Shown: piece by piece, positions 10,981 to 21,123 of the stretch | How positions within the stretch are numbered: position 1 is the stretch's first letter | How the letters are laid out: the number at the start of each line of letters is the position of its first letter | DNA from: Papilionanthe hookeriana x Papilionanthe teres | Lineage: Eukaryota; Streptophyta; Magnoliopsida; Asparagales; Orchidaceae | Assembly: GCA_022702705.1 (NCBI GenBank) | Contig: CM040428.1 | Location: forward strand, 115,614,183-115,678,182 | Reading direction: 5' to 3' | DNA length: 64,000 nucleotides | Notes under the pieces: model-generated | The model's input: the letters and a program-made list of their open reading frames with translations, nothing else | What the model was told of the DNA's origin: nothing | Database searches by the model: none | Made by a program: the position numbers and the translations under genes

Positions 10981-12457
10981 TCACAGCTCGTAGGGCCGGA
11001 GACTCTCCAATTCTGGATCTAGCTGAAAGTGGTAAGGCATTTTTCTTTCATCCATTCTTCTAAAAGTAACTGAGATCTGCTCCATAGGCACTCCTGGAAT
11101 GCAATGCTTCGCAACGTCTGCTCCGTTTCCTTTTAACACCATGACGGAACCTACCGGTAGTGGTATCTCCACCGGCCCTCGGAACTCACCGGGCCTACAA
11201 TCCAGAGGTCAGATCCGAACATGATGTTGCACTGGCTGAGGAATGACACTGTGCAGAATGGTCTAACAAAGTCATGATGGTCTATATGCGGCGGTATGCA
11301 GTCGCCTTCCTTGTAGATGTTGATAATGCAGCTGTTTGGGCAGGCAGTACCCTTCTTGTTATCATCCTTTTCACCATTCTCTTGATGACTCTTGGCATTG
11401 GATCCACCTCACTGCGACAGAGTATCCCTGGTGGATTTTCTTTTCTCTCTGTGGCAAAATTGTAGCAACGTCAGCATTGGATTATAACTCTTCCCTTTCC
11501 CGGCATCCATCTTAGGGGTTCTGAATATGTCTTTTCTCTCAGGCGGCCAGCTCGACCCATTTTCTGCAATTCAAGGATGCAATCTACAATTTGTTGTTGC
11601 TTATAATCTGAGAAAACATCCGTATGCAGCTCGAGGTCTTCCAAGATGTTGACCCTCTTGTTTCCAATTCTTTCAAAGTATTCAAAGGTTTTCTTCTCAA
11701 CTAGTTGCATTTTCTCCAGCTCGTATTCCGGGATTATCTGAAGTCCTCGGTGTCTAGTAACATACTACGGGATGTATGGCTCAACCCCAGCACGTTCTTC
11801 TGCATGTCTCGGCTCCTCGGGGATAGTCTCCGTAAGGACATCCTCCGGGGTTGCTTTCGCAACAAGACTCTTTGAATCTGGTACATATGCTCGGCGTCGA
11901 GGTACCGACTCTATTTCTACTTTTCTTGGTATTTCTTTTATTTGTTCCGACCTTCTTGGAATTGAATTTCTTCTTTCTGGTTCCTGACGAACCGGTCTCC
12001 TTGGAGCATTTGCACTGACAGTATCCACTGTCTGTTCATGTTGATCTTCTGCTAACTTGGTCAGCATTTTGCGAACGCGACGATTCTTATTTCTTCGTTG
12101 GGTAGCAGTGAGAGTAGCTCTCCTTACCCCTTGAATTTCTGTGGGCGCGGGGCTGACAAGCCTACCCTCTGCTGTGGCAACCACGGACTTAACTTTCTTA
12201 TTCTCTCCGGTTGCATGCGCGGCGTTTGCTTTCCTTTTCTTGTTGCTGGATTGGTGGCTCGAGCCACCAATTTTCATCACTGTCTGGCTGTGAAGTTCTT
12301 CTCGATCAACTGGGATCCAATCATTTTCTTCGTATTGTAAGCCAGCTGGTGTGAAGTCTGAGTCAATCTCTATCACTGCACCATCCCTCACCCTCTTTTC
12401 ATCAAGTGCTAGACTCATGTCATTTCTAAAGTTTAGAACCAACCGCCCGTTCGACAT
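10981..12457 (-). pseudogene. Extra ORF after integrase: ORF1-like N-terminus plus AlkB-type (ALKBH9/10-like) dioxygenase domain
   Basis: It is read from the Met at 12457-12455 and is about 490 codons if the breaks are ignored. Residues 1-35 (motif RLVLNF-x-ND-M) and an LTATQRRN motif near 12090 resemble the element's own ORF1. The middle is basic and Pro/Arg-rich. From about 11650 it matches plant ALKBH9/10 proteins as I know them: a LELH-x-DVF start, KGRVIIQ, CYNFAT and NPPGIL, then IPPHIDHHDF, RPFCTVSFLS, PGEF, LPVGS-x-x-VLKGNGADVAKHC and ISVTFRRMDE. Iron ligands are His 11286-11288 and Asp 11280-11282 of H-I-D, and His 11104-11106. The 2-oxoglutarate Arg pair is at 11056-11061. Known family members remove methyl groups from nucleic acid, including m6A from mRNA. 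Breaks: in-frame TAG at 11765-11767, TGA at 11471-11473, and single-base frameshifts near 11335-11350 and 11188-11196. It has the same orientation as gag-pol. The family call is firm; activity is lost in this copy. Confidence 0.88.
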
Positions 12458-12782
12458 TTCCCTACGAAAAAACAAGGAAAGGATCAGGGGTTGTACTAAG
12501 AATAAGAACAATAAAAAAAACACTTAAAAATTCTTATTCATTTCTTTTAAATTTAAAGGAAGTAGGAAGAGATGAGAAAATATCAAGAATGAAAGGATTT
12601 AGAAGGAAAGATTTGACATTTTATTATTATTTCTCATGTTTTCTTTTTAACATTTTCGTTGATGAGATTTTTTTTTTACCATCCATTTTATTTTGTTTTG
12701 GGTTCGGACCCAGTCACAAAGTGATTACTTCACCCGTGTTTCTAGGGAAAAGATTATATTTTAGAGGCCACCGTTCGAAACA
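12458..12782 (-). promoter_or_regulatory. Intergenic region with candidate 3' splice acceptor before the AlkB ORF
   Basis: Read 12782 to 12458, this lies between the pol stop and the extra ORF. Just before the start codon is a pyrimidine-rich run ending TTTTTTCGTAG, with the AG at 12463-12462 and the ATG four bases after it. That is a good plant 3' splice acceptor context and would allow a spliced mRNA for the extra ORF. The hydrophobic reading upstream of the Met (to 12523) is probably this pyrimidine tract translated, not a signal peptide. Confidence 0.45.
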
Positions 12783-14022
12783 TCAGGTTGCGTAATACTT
12801 CTTTAAATACCGTTCATTGACTAGAAGCATGGGTCGTTCTCCAAGGCAATTCACCTGTTGGTAGGAACCTCCTGAGTAGACTGTCTCGACCACGAACGAC
12901 CCTTCCTATGTTGGTTCAACTTTACCACCTATTTTGCGATGTGCAAGAATAGGTCTTATGAGAACAAGAACTAAGTCGCCGACTTTGAAAGTTCTTAGGC
13001 GGACCAGTTTATCATGGGCCTGGATCATCTTGGCTTGATACGAGCTCCAAATTCCGCCGTGCGGAAAGTCTTTTCCTTCCGAGCTTTCCAATTCTTCTAG
13101 TCGTAGTCCGGCATTTTCTTCCGTAGTGATCTTTTCTCGCGATCGCAATTCGGAGTGACGGAAGCTGAACTTGCAGGGGTAGGACAGCCTCGTACCTGTA
13201 CACCAAAGCATAAGGCGTAGACTGAGTGGGCGTTCTAAAAGTTGTCCTGTAGGCCCATAAGTCTTCTAACAACTTCTCGTGCCAATTTCTCTTGTTGTCA
13301 TCCAAAGTTTTCTTTAAAATTTGAACGAGAGTTTTATTAAAGGCCTCGGTCAAGCCGTTCGCTCTTGGGTAGTAAATTGTTGAGTATCGCCAATCGATCC
13401 CGTGTCTTCTGACAAAATTGTTGATCTTTGTACTTTTGAATGCAAACCCATTATCTGAAATGATCCTGCGCGGTACCCCAAAACGGTAGACAACTTGGTT
13501 CTTGAAAAACTGTAGAACGTGGTGTGCCTTCACTTCTCTGAGTGGTATAGCTTCTGCCCACTTAGAAAAGTAGTCTGTAGTTGCAAGAATGAAGCGATGT
13601 CCTCTTGAAGAAGGTGGTTCTATCGGACCCACTATATCTGTGCCCCAACACTCAAATGGCCATGACACAATTGTTAGATGTAGCACATTTGGAGGCTGGT
13701 GTAGAACCACTCCATGCACTTGGCACTGGTGACAACTTTTGCCAACTTTCATACAGCTCGATCATCATCGAGGGCCGTAGTACCCTAGTCTTTTAATCTT
13801 CATTTTCATTTTCGGACCCAACTGATGAGCGCCACAAAGTCCTAAATGTACTTCTTTAACAATTTCACGAGCCTCGGACCCGCTCAGGCATCTTAGCCAC
13901 ATCTGGTCAAAAGACCTTCTGTATAACATATTGTTAATTAATGCGTAAGACAGAGTTCTTTTCTTGATTTGATGGGCTAACGACTTATCGTCAGGCAGGT
14001 TTCTCGTCTGTAAGTAGTCTCA
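12783..14022 (-). pseudogene. Integrase of element A
   Basis: Inserts the cDNA into host DNA. In order: an H-H half of the zinc-binding domain (HLGLCGAHQ near 13840), the C-C half (CHQCQ near 13735), then the DDE core with GTDIVGP, IISDNG and GLTEAFNKT. These supply the three acidic residues; the core is open in one frame at 13012-13752. The C-terminal part (LVLVLIRP, then NERYLKKYY just before the stop at 12783-12785) completes the usual Tat integrase end. Breaks: a frameshift near 13010-13200, a TAG where Trp is expected near 12911, and a stop before the core near 13753. No chromodomain is seen, as expected for this lineage. Confidence 0.9.
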
Positions 14023-14538
14023 TTAATGGCCGCCGCCAATCTTCCGTATTTTCTCGTCACTCGCCGCAATTGTTTCTTCTGCTTTTCTTTCTGATTTATG
14101 TATTGTATCCATGTCGAGCTGTGAGAGAACCTGACATCCCTGAACTGACACTTCAACTGACTCATCCTGTAAGGAGGCAAATTCCTTTGCAAGGAGGGCT
14201 AGCGCATCAGCGAGAGCATTTTCTCTTCTAGGAATCTTGTAGATTGTTACGTTTGGAATCTGTTCCAATACTCTCATGGCTTACTGAAAATACTGCTCGA
14301 GTCTTGGCTTTAAAATTTTGTACTGTCCGGCGACCTGTTGAATGATCAACTGAGAATCTCCGTAGATGTTGATGTCTGTTATTCCCATCTGGATGGTTAA
14401 TTCTAATCCGGTTATAAGGGCTTTGTATTCTGCCTCGTTGTTTGTACACGGTTCTGTTAAGTAGGAGGAGTATTTTAACATCCCTCGCTCCAGTGTTATA
14501 AAGATTAGTCCGATTCCTGCCTTACCGGGCACTATCAT
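14023..14538 (-). pseudogene. Archaeal-type second RNase H domain (aRNH) of element A
   Basis: The stretch NNEAEYKALITGLELTIQMG, with GDSQLIIQQV and ALADALALLAKE further on, is the second ribonuclease H typical of Tat elements and additional to the one fused to RT. Visible acidic residues include the E of NEAEY, the D of GDSQ and the D of ADAL. One stop at 14281 (TAA after EQYFQ) splits it into 14281-14538 and 14023-14277, and the frame changes at the junction with the preceding RNase H (about 14530). Presence of this domain is the main reason to place the element in the Tat lineage. Confidence 0.88.
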
Positions 14539-15376
14539 TTGCGATTCTTTGTTCTTCTGTGCTGAGGACGCACCGTCGAAGTATAGTTCCCAACTCAGGG
14601 ACTTCTAGGCTCATTATCTGCTTGTCAGGCAAATCGCCTTCGAGAGGCAAATCCGCCGGCAAAGGGTATGCTGCAAGGAAGTCTACTAGGACTTGTCCCT
14701 TTACGGCGCGAAGAGGAATGAAAGTTATGTCAAATTGCAATAGTATCATCGACCACCTGGCAAGTCTTCCAGAAAGCGTCGGTCGGGTCATCAAGTATTG
14801 CAACGGATTAACTCTCGAAATAAGGTTGACCTTATGAGAAAGCATGTAATGCCTGAACTTTTGAGAGGCGAAGATCAGGGCCAAAAAATGCTTCTCAATA
14901 GGAGGATACTTTACTTCCGTCGGAATTAGACGACAGCTTAAGTAGTAGAGAGCGTTTTCTTTCCCCTCGTCATTGACCTGGGCTAGCAGGGCTCCAAGGG
15001 AGTCGTCTAAAGCCGCGGTATAAAGTATCAACGGTCTTTCGGAGACTGGGGCTGCTAAGACAGGAGGTGTCATTAAATATTGCTTAACTTCCCTGAAAGC
15101 ACGCTGGCATTTCTCATCCCAAACGAATTTGGCATCCTTTTTAACCAATGCTGAGAAGGGCTGACACCTACCTGACATGTTTGAGATAAAGCATCCAAGA
15201 TATGCCAACTTCCCTTGAAAGGATCGTAGTTGTTTCAAAGATTTGGGAGGAGACATTTCTAAGATAGCTTTAATCTTTTCTGGATCGATTTCAATCCCGC
15301 GATGTCTGACAACAAATCCAAAGAATTTCCCAGAGGTGACGCCGAAGGCGCATTATAAGGGATTCATCTTAAGGTT
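14522..15376 (-). pseudogene. RT C-terminal part and first RNase H of element A
   Basis: It continues the RT connection after two stops (TAA around 15374 and 15355): FGVTSGKF-x-GF, HRGIEIDPEKI and SPPKSLKQLRSFQGKLAYL are the classic gypsy RT end. The RNase H follows with LYTAALDDSLGALLAQ, EKHFLAL and HKVNLISRVNPLQYL. Open from 15256 to 14522. It removes RNA template and shapes the plus-strand primer. Confidence 0.9.
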
Positions 15377-17728
15377 TTATTGTCTTACTCGCTCGAAAAC
15401 AATTCTCAAATCATACAGGTGATCTTCTTTCAATTTACTTTTGATGACCACATCATCCACGTAGCACTCAACTTGGTTGTGAATGAGATCATCAAAAATC
15501 TTCGTCATCGCTCTTTGGTATGTTGCTCCTGCGTTCTTTAGTCTGAATGGCATTACTGTGTAGCAATATACTCTGATCGGCGTTCTGAATGCCGTGAGCT
15601 TTTCGTCTTCTGGTGCCATCTTTATCTGGTTGTATCCTGATGATCCATCCATGAAAGAGAAGATTTCATGCATTGAAGCCATGTCGATCATCAGTTCTGG
15701 GATTGGTTGTGGAAATTCATCCTTTGGACATGCTTTATTCAAATCTCTGAAATCCACGCAGATTCTGATCTGACCATTCTTCTTTCTGACTGGTACCACT
15801 TTGGCTAACCAAGTTGGGTATTGTTCATCACGGACAAATTTAGCGTCTATTAGCTTCTTAACTTCAGCCATTACTTGTTGCTCAATTTCTAGACGCATTT
15901 TTTTGGGAGCTTGTCTGACTGGAACGGAAGTAGGATCTACTTCTAATTTGTGAACTGCAACTTCTGGAGCTAATCCTGGCATTTCGTTGTAACTCCAAGC
16001 AAAACAGTGCTTGAATTCCATTAGTAGCTTGATCATTTCCTCGGAGTCTTCTTTATTAAGTAAGGAGCTAACAAAGGTCGGCCTAGGCTCTTCACTAGTA
16101 CCTAAGTTAACTCCCATTAACTCATTTATTGTAGATTTAATTTCTTCTTCGAATTCTGGCGGAGCATCTCCGATTTGTAGATCTTCAAGATCTTCTGAGG
16201 CTTCCAAGCAGTCTTCATTAGGCTCGCAAGTGAAAACCAAGCAAAATCCCGTATCATCAACTGATCTTACTGTGCCGAATCCGAGACCATGTTTCGAATT
16301 GGGACGCCGACCGGCATTATTCCATAATTTTTCAAAGTGTTGTGATCGGCCTTTTGTCCATTGTCGAGGTAAGACACCACGTTGAATTAAATTTTGAACA
16401 CAGGGAGAGTACCACTCAAAAGGTAATTCCATTAATTCGGAAGAAGTAACATCTTCAAATTGTACATCTTTTTCATTATTGGAAGAAGAAGCACCACAGT
16501 AAAACTTGATTGGCTTAGTACCACCATGATGCACCTCCTTGACCACCATACCCTTGATCTTATTAGAATGGATCGGGGTCAGGGTCATAGTATGTACATG
16601 ATGGTTAATCTTCTCTTGCATTGATTTATATTCTTCATTCTTTTCATCTTCGAGGGAGATCTTGATCTGGGGTTTCTTTTGACTTATTGTCGCTGCTTCT
16701 TTCTTGATTTCGTCTTCTTCTTCGAAAGTGTTCTCCCAATCAACATCGATGACCGATTTCTTCTGTCCAAATGTTCCAAAATTTCTTCCACGTCCTCGTC
16801 CCCGGCCTCGACCTCGGGTGCGAGTCCTGGAGAAATCACCATCTCGCCGTAAGGGAGTGGTGAGGAACTGTTGGACTAGAACTTCAGGTTCTTCATTGTC
16901 TCGAATTTCTTTTGCTTCATTTCGTATGGTATTTCTGTGAAAGATTGTTTTCTTTGGGGGCGCGTAGTAGGCCGCATCTTCATGAATTCCAATTTCATGC
17001 ACGGAGAACGGTTGCAAATCACCTTTGATACACTGTTCCCCTCCTTCGTAATACTTTATGCACTGGTGCAGAGACGACGGTACCATCCGGTTTCCATGGA
17101 TCCATGGCCAACCCAGTAGAGCATTGAACGATGATTCAAAATCAATTATGTGGAATTTTACAGTTGTCTTTGCTAAATTACAGGTCTTCATTAGTAGTGT
17201 TATCGATCCAAGAGCTCTTTGTCCTTTTTGATTGAAGCCTCTTAATAGTATCTTGTCCGCTTCAAGCTCGCGAGCATCAATTTCCAAATATGCTAGCGTC
17301 CGAAGATTCATTATGTTGATTGATGCTCCTGGATCAACCAACACTCTGGAGAGCATAAACTTTCCAATAGTGACTGAAATGTATAACGGTCGGTTGTGAT
17401 CAGCTGTTCCCAGTAATAGATCATTGTCCGTGAAGGTAACACCTCGTTGTTCTTTTAACGAGCAAACCTCGTCGAAGGAATTACCGGCCATTTGAGCTAA
17501 ACAAATCTCTGGATCAAGTAGAGCCTTGATCAGAGCTTCTCTCATCTCCTTTGACAGGATCAGAGCGTCGTATATGCTTAGTTTGGTTGGTAGCTTCCTA
17601 AGATGGGCTAGCACGTTGTAGTCCACTTTATTACCATGTTCCTCGGTTTCTTCCCGAATGGGCAATTCCTCTGCTGGGGTTGGCTCTTCCTGAGCAACCA
17701 CATGCTTTCCTTTATCTTTTGGACCCAC
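15377..17728 (-). CDS. Protease-reverse transcriptase segment of element A (783 codons open)
   Basis: The longest intact open frame in the window. Residues 1-70 are linker (GPKDKGKHVV, VLAHLRKLP). The retropepsin domain has RVLVDPGASINIMNLRTL near residue 130-150 (D-P-G-A-S catalytic triad) and ALLGWPWIHG. A basic RGRGRGRGRG tract is near 305-318. RT starts near 600 with PVRQAPKKMRLE and carries RICVDFRDLNKACPKD, FSFMDGSSGYNQI and the catalytic YVDDVV near 755. It ends at a stop near 15374 that interrupts the RT connection. Element C reads through from the upstream linker into this frame, so the start at 17728 reflects a 1-nt frameshift in A and not a real start codon. Confidence 0.93.
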   Translation of the reverse strand: MGPKDKGKHVVAQEEPTPAEELPIREETEEHGNKVDYNVLAHLRKLPTKLSIYDALILSKEMREALIKALLDPEICLAQMAGNSFDEVCSLKEQRGVTFTDNDLLLGTADHNRPLYISVTIGKFMLSRVLVDPGASINIMNLRTLAYLEIDARELEADKILLRGFNQKGQRALGSITLLMKTCNLAKTTVKFHIIDFESSFNALLGWPWIHGNRMVPSSLHQCIKYYEGGEQCIKGDLQPFSVHEIGIHEDAAYYAPPKKTIFHRNTIRNEAKEIRDNEEPEVLVQQFLTTPLRRDGDFSRTRTRGRGRGRGRGRNFGTFGQKKSVIDVDWENTFEEEDEIKKEAATISQKKPQIKISLEDEKNEEYKSMQEKINHHVHTMTLTPIHSNKIKGMVVKEVHHGGTKPIKFYCGASSSNNEKDVQFEDVTSSELMELPFEWYSPCVQNLIQRGVLPRQWTKGRSQHFEKLWNNAGRRPNSKHGLGFGTVRSVDDTGFCLVFTCEPNEDCLEASEDLEDLQIGDAPPEFEEEIKSTINELMGVNLGTSEEPRPTFVSSLLNKEDSEEMIKLLMEFKHCFAWSYNEMPGLAPEVAVHKLEVDPTSVPVRQAPKKMRLEIEQQVMAEVKKLIDAKFVRDEQYPTWLAKVVPVRKKNGQIRICVDFRDLNKACPKDEFPQPIPELMIDMASMHEIFSFMDGSSGYNQIKMAPEDEKLTAFRTPIRVYCYTVMPFRLKNAGATYQRAMTKIFDDLIHNQVECYVDDVVIKSKLKEDHLYDLRIVFERVRQ

Positions 17729-18228
17729 TCTCGAGGGTAGAACTTTTCATTTCTTAAATTTACTTCAATTATTTCTCCTGAATTTGGTGTTGAATCTGCC
17801 GGTGTATCCTCTTGAATTGGAACGACTGGCTCTTCTGAAGTTGCTTCGGTGTCTGATGGTTCTAATTCTATCGTGATCGGAGCTCCTCGGAATTCATAAA
17901 TGGACTCGTTGCTTCTCGAGCTTTCGTAGCCTCCTTTGTGAACATCTTCTTCGTTGTGGTCGTCGAGGTTGTGTATGATTTGAGAATCGTTATTTGTATT
18001 GGAATCGAGATCCAGATTAAGCCAGTTGTCGTTAGTTACGTAATCCTTAGAAACAGTCAAAACGTAGCCAACACCATAACCCTTATCATTATAAGATCCC
18101 GCCGGGGCGAGCAAATAATCATACAGAGTCGGGAGTTCGAGGGATTTCTCCCCCTAATCGGAAACAACCACCCTAGGATAAGCAGCCCCTAGTCTACCCT
18201 TCGGATCCTTGGTCTTCTTTTCTTCCAT
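17608..18228 (-). pseudogene. Gag-protease linker of element A
   Basis: Acidic, low-complexity region: YPRVVVSD, then LAPAGSYND, Asn/Asp-rich DLDSNTNNDSQ, HKGGYESS, and EFRGAPITIELEPSD. Open 18114-17608, with a stop near 18155 and a frameshift near 17730 into the protease frame. The equivalent in C (41222-41794) is open throughout. No catalytic motif. Confidence 0.75.
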
Positions 18229-20027
18229 GATCTTCTCCACCTTCTTGGGCGGTTCATCAATCGCAAGTGATAGTGCCGGCTCAACAGGTTTCAAACTCTG
18301 AGTTGAAGCGCGTACTAAAGCGGTCTAGATGTGATCCAAAATTTCCTTCGATGATCTTGTCGGGACAGTACTCCATCCATCATCAGTCGTGTACGGGTTT
18401 ATCAGAATAATGGGATCCATTGAAATAACATTGACGGAACCTCCTTTCTGGGGTTCCTTCATGTATTCCTTTGGGATCGTTATGTTCCATTTTCGGAGAT
18501 TGTCATCAAGCCAACTCTTGAAAGTGATGTAATCCTCTATCTTGTGTCCAAGCATCTGGTGGTAAGGGCAATAGTTCGGATGATCTTTCTTATTGACTTC
18601 CTCCGGCTTCTTGGGCTCTGGCAGCTAAAAATCCGGTGTCTTCATTAAGCTGCGGAACATCTTCTCTACTACTTCAGTTTTGAATGGATATTCTTTATTT
18701 AGAAGTTCTCTTAAAGTACGTGATGAGCGAGGCGGTTGTTCATAATGCTGAGGCGACTGATAGTTTGGACGAGGCTACTGATAACCCTGCTGAGGTTGCT
18801 GATAGCCTTGCTGAGGTTGTTGGTATGTTCATTGCGGTGGTTGGTAACTAGGTTGCGGTCGCTCTGGCGGTATCTGCATTGGCTGCTTGCCCTTATCTAC
18901 TGCCGCGATGATTCCAGATTTCTTTTCGAATGTTTTCACGGGCTTCTGCTTATCGTTCTTGTCCACGAAACTTAACTGCTTTGCTTCTTCTTGTAAACTC
19001 CCGGCCTTGCTAAGCAACTTCTCGAAAGTCTTGATTGTAAATCCTTTAAGGAGAAGTGCTATCGGGCCATGAATGCTTTTAAGTAGGATACCGACTGCAT
19101 GTTGTTCTTGAAGCTGTGGTTCACACTTCATGCTTAAGTTTCTCCATCGAAGTATGTAATCCACTAAAGTTTCGTTCGGCTTTTGTTGCTCCACCACTAG
19201 ATCACCGATAGTGATGTGGTGCTGAGCCCCGACAAACCGCTTAACGAAGAGATTCTCTAATTCTGAAAAGGTCTTTACTGAACCATTTGGTAATTCTACG
19301 TACCAGTCTAAGGCAATCCACGACAAACTATCGACGAACTCGACGGAAGAGTAAAGCGTCACTCCCACCAGCATTGCGGCAACTAGCACAAAAATGTGCG
19401 ACATGCTGCTCGGGTGTTTCCCGTTCCATCAAAAGTCTTAAACAGAGGTGGTACGAAGTCTTTCGGGTACTGGGCTGCATCGAACTCCTCGGGGTAAGGT
19501 CTACCCATCTGGATAGATGCTCAATTCTTGGATTGTGCTAAAGCTTCTCGCACCTGCTGTTCTACCATGCTCTTAATGTCCTTTTCTGGAATCATGCTTT
19601 GTGTAGAATCCTTCTTTAGTGGTTCATCTCCGTTAACGGATGTGATCTCCTTTCCCCCATCTGCAATATGGATAATTTCTGGGGGTGTTTCTTTTTGAGG
19701 TTGTACCTGACTCTGGAGAGTGGCTAAGGCAGCAGCCATCTCTTCCATCCTCTTTGCCATCTGGGAAATTGTATCATCTCTTTCCCGAAATTGTGCTCTC
19801 AACACTTCCGGTTCATCTCTTTCTGCAGCTGCCGGAGCACCTTGCGAAGCTGACGATGCTCGTGTCTCAACCATGTTGATCTCGGCATACTCCTCATCCA
19901 TGAACTCTGATGAGTTAACTTCATCTCCTAGTTCTTCTTCTCTTTCTTTTGCTAACCGTCGGATATCAGTCCTTAATTAGTCCATGACATCCTCTAGTGG
20001 CCCTTTTCGCGTGGTCTCGCAGTTGTC
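18229..20027 (-). pseudogene. Gag of element A
   Basis: Structural capsid/nucleocapsid protein. N-terminal MVETRASSASQGAP (about 19875), then a coiled-coil-like stretch (MAKRMEEMAAALATLQSQ). The gag core has WYVELPNGSVKTFSELENLF, GDLVVEQQKPNETL and AVGILLKSIHG (19310-19050). Next come a Gln/Pro/Tyr-rich tail (18870-18720) and a variant zinc knuckle read as C-P-Y-H...GHKIED with Cys replaced by Tyr in this copy (about 18545). Frame breaks occur near 19405-19520, 18780-18830 and 18625. Copies B and C confirm the full order. Confidence 0.88.
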
Positions 20028-21123
20028 TCATGACGGTTGTTGAACTTCCTTCCCGGGAGTCCCCTTTATTGCAGTAGCACTTTCTTCTGATTCAAGTCTC
20101 TTGACGAGACTTTTCTTCTCAGGACATTGTTTTGGTCCTAGCTCGCCAGTAGTAGTTCGCCATACCATCCTTCTTGCAGCCGGAAGCCTAGGACCGGATG
20201 ATCTGTCGGCTATATGCTGGAAGGTGGAATCATCCTTAATTTGTAGACCTGATACAACAATGGGTGGAATGGTTTTTATCTTCTTCTTTGGTTTCTCTGT
20301 CGCAGCAACAGGTTCTATTCGCGGTCCGAGGAGGGATTTAGCTGGCACCCGTCCTATTCCTCTTAAGATTTCTGACACAGGGCATCTTTCTTTCTTTGCC
20401 AATTTTTCTATAACAGCTTGCAGTCGAGCAAATGGCGTAGTCTTCTCCCTCTTCATTTTGTAATTGTTGTAGTACGCAAGTCGGGGTAATTCAGTGGCGA
20501 TCCTACGGACATTCTCTTCATCTAATGCGGTAGAGAGAGGGTGAAACCTGCTCCCCTCCAACAGAGGTATATACTCAGGCAGTTCTCTCTTTCCTCAGGA
20601 GTTTCTTCTAGAAAAGCAACTTCAGCAGTTCTGGCTTTCTTGGCGATCTTTCTGCTTCTATTTCTCCTTTGAGTCCGAGTTAGTGGTGCAATTCTTGAAC
20701 TGGACCCAATCTCAAAAATAGATGGTATTGTAGCAAAATCGCGTACCCTCTACGATGACGAGGCTCATTACGGACTTGGATTTCCTTCCCCTTCGGCTTG
20801 GCGTGAAGTCGGGTAGGTGCAGAGATGACTAGACCGGTGGGGGTAGAGACAACAGTCCTCCTACGAACAGTAGTACTCCTTTCAGCTGGAATCCTTTGCA
20901 GGGGAGGGAATTCTTGAGTCGATTTCAGGTTGAACTCAATTACGGGCTCTTCAGTTTCTGACACTTTGTCCATTAGTGTGAAGAGAGTGACGTCAGCAAA
21001 CTTGATATCTGTGTTGCCGAATCCTTGTCCGAAACGGATGATTCCATTGTCGGGCAGTTCATCCTTGTAAACAGCGAAGTCCATTCCATTGGTAAAGGAG
21101 AAGATTAACTTTGGGGCAGTCAT
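20028..21123 (-). pseudogene. ORF1 of element A (upstream of gag, unknown function)
   Basis: Starts at the Met at 21123 (motif APKLIFSFTNGMDF), followed by GIIRFGQGF, a basic RRRTVVSTP stretch and LTRTQRRNRSRK (about 20665). A frameshift near 20590-20690 leads into YIPLLEGSRFHPL, RLQAVIEKLAKKERCPVSEIL and ARRMVW. A short basic region KPKKKIK may act as a nuclear signal (inference). The frame ends at TGA 20028-20030, but in copies B and C that codon is sense and the frame runs on into gag. Proteins in this place are typical of Ogre elements and have no assigned function. Confidence 0.8.

Noticed and set aside
10799..10984. 61-codon minus-strand frame after the AlkB ORF
   Set aside because: It overlaps the AlkB stop, has no resemblance to the ALKBH C-terminus and shows no conservation evidence.
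12458..12523. Hydrophobic start of the extra ORF as a signal peptide
   Set aside because: The reading is a translated pyrimidine tract before a splice acceptor. ORF1 similarity begins at the Met at 12457.
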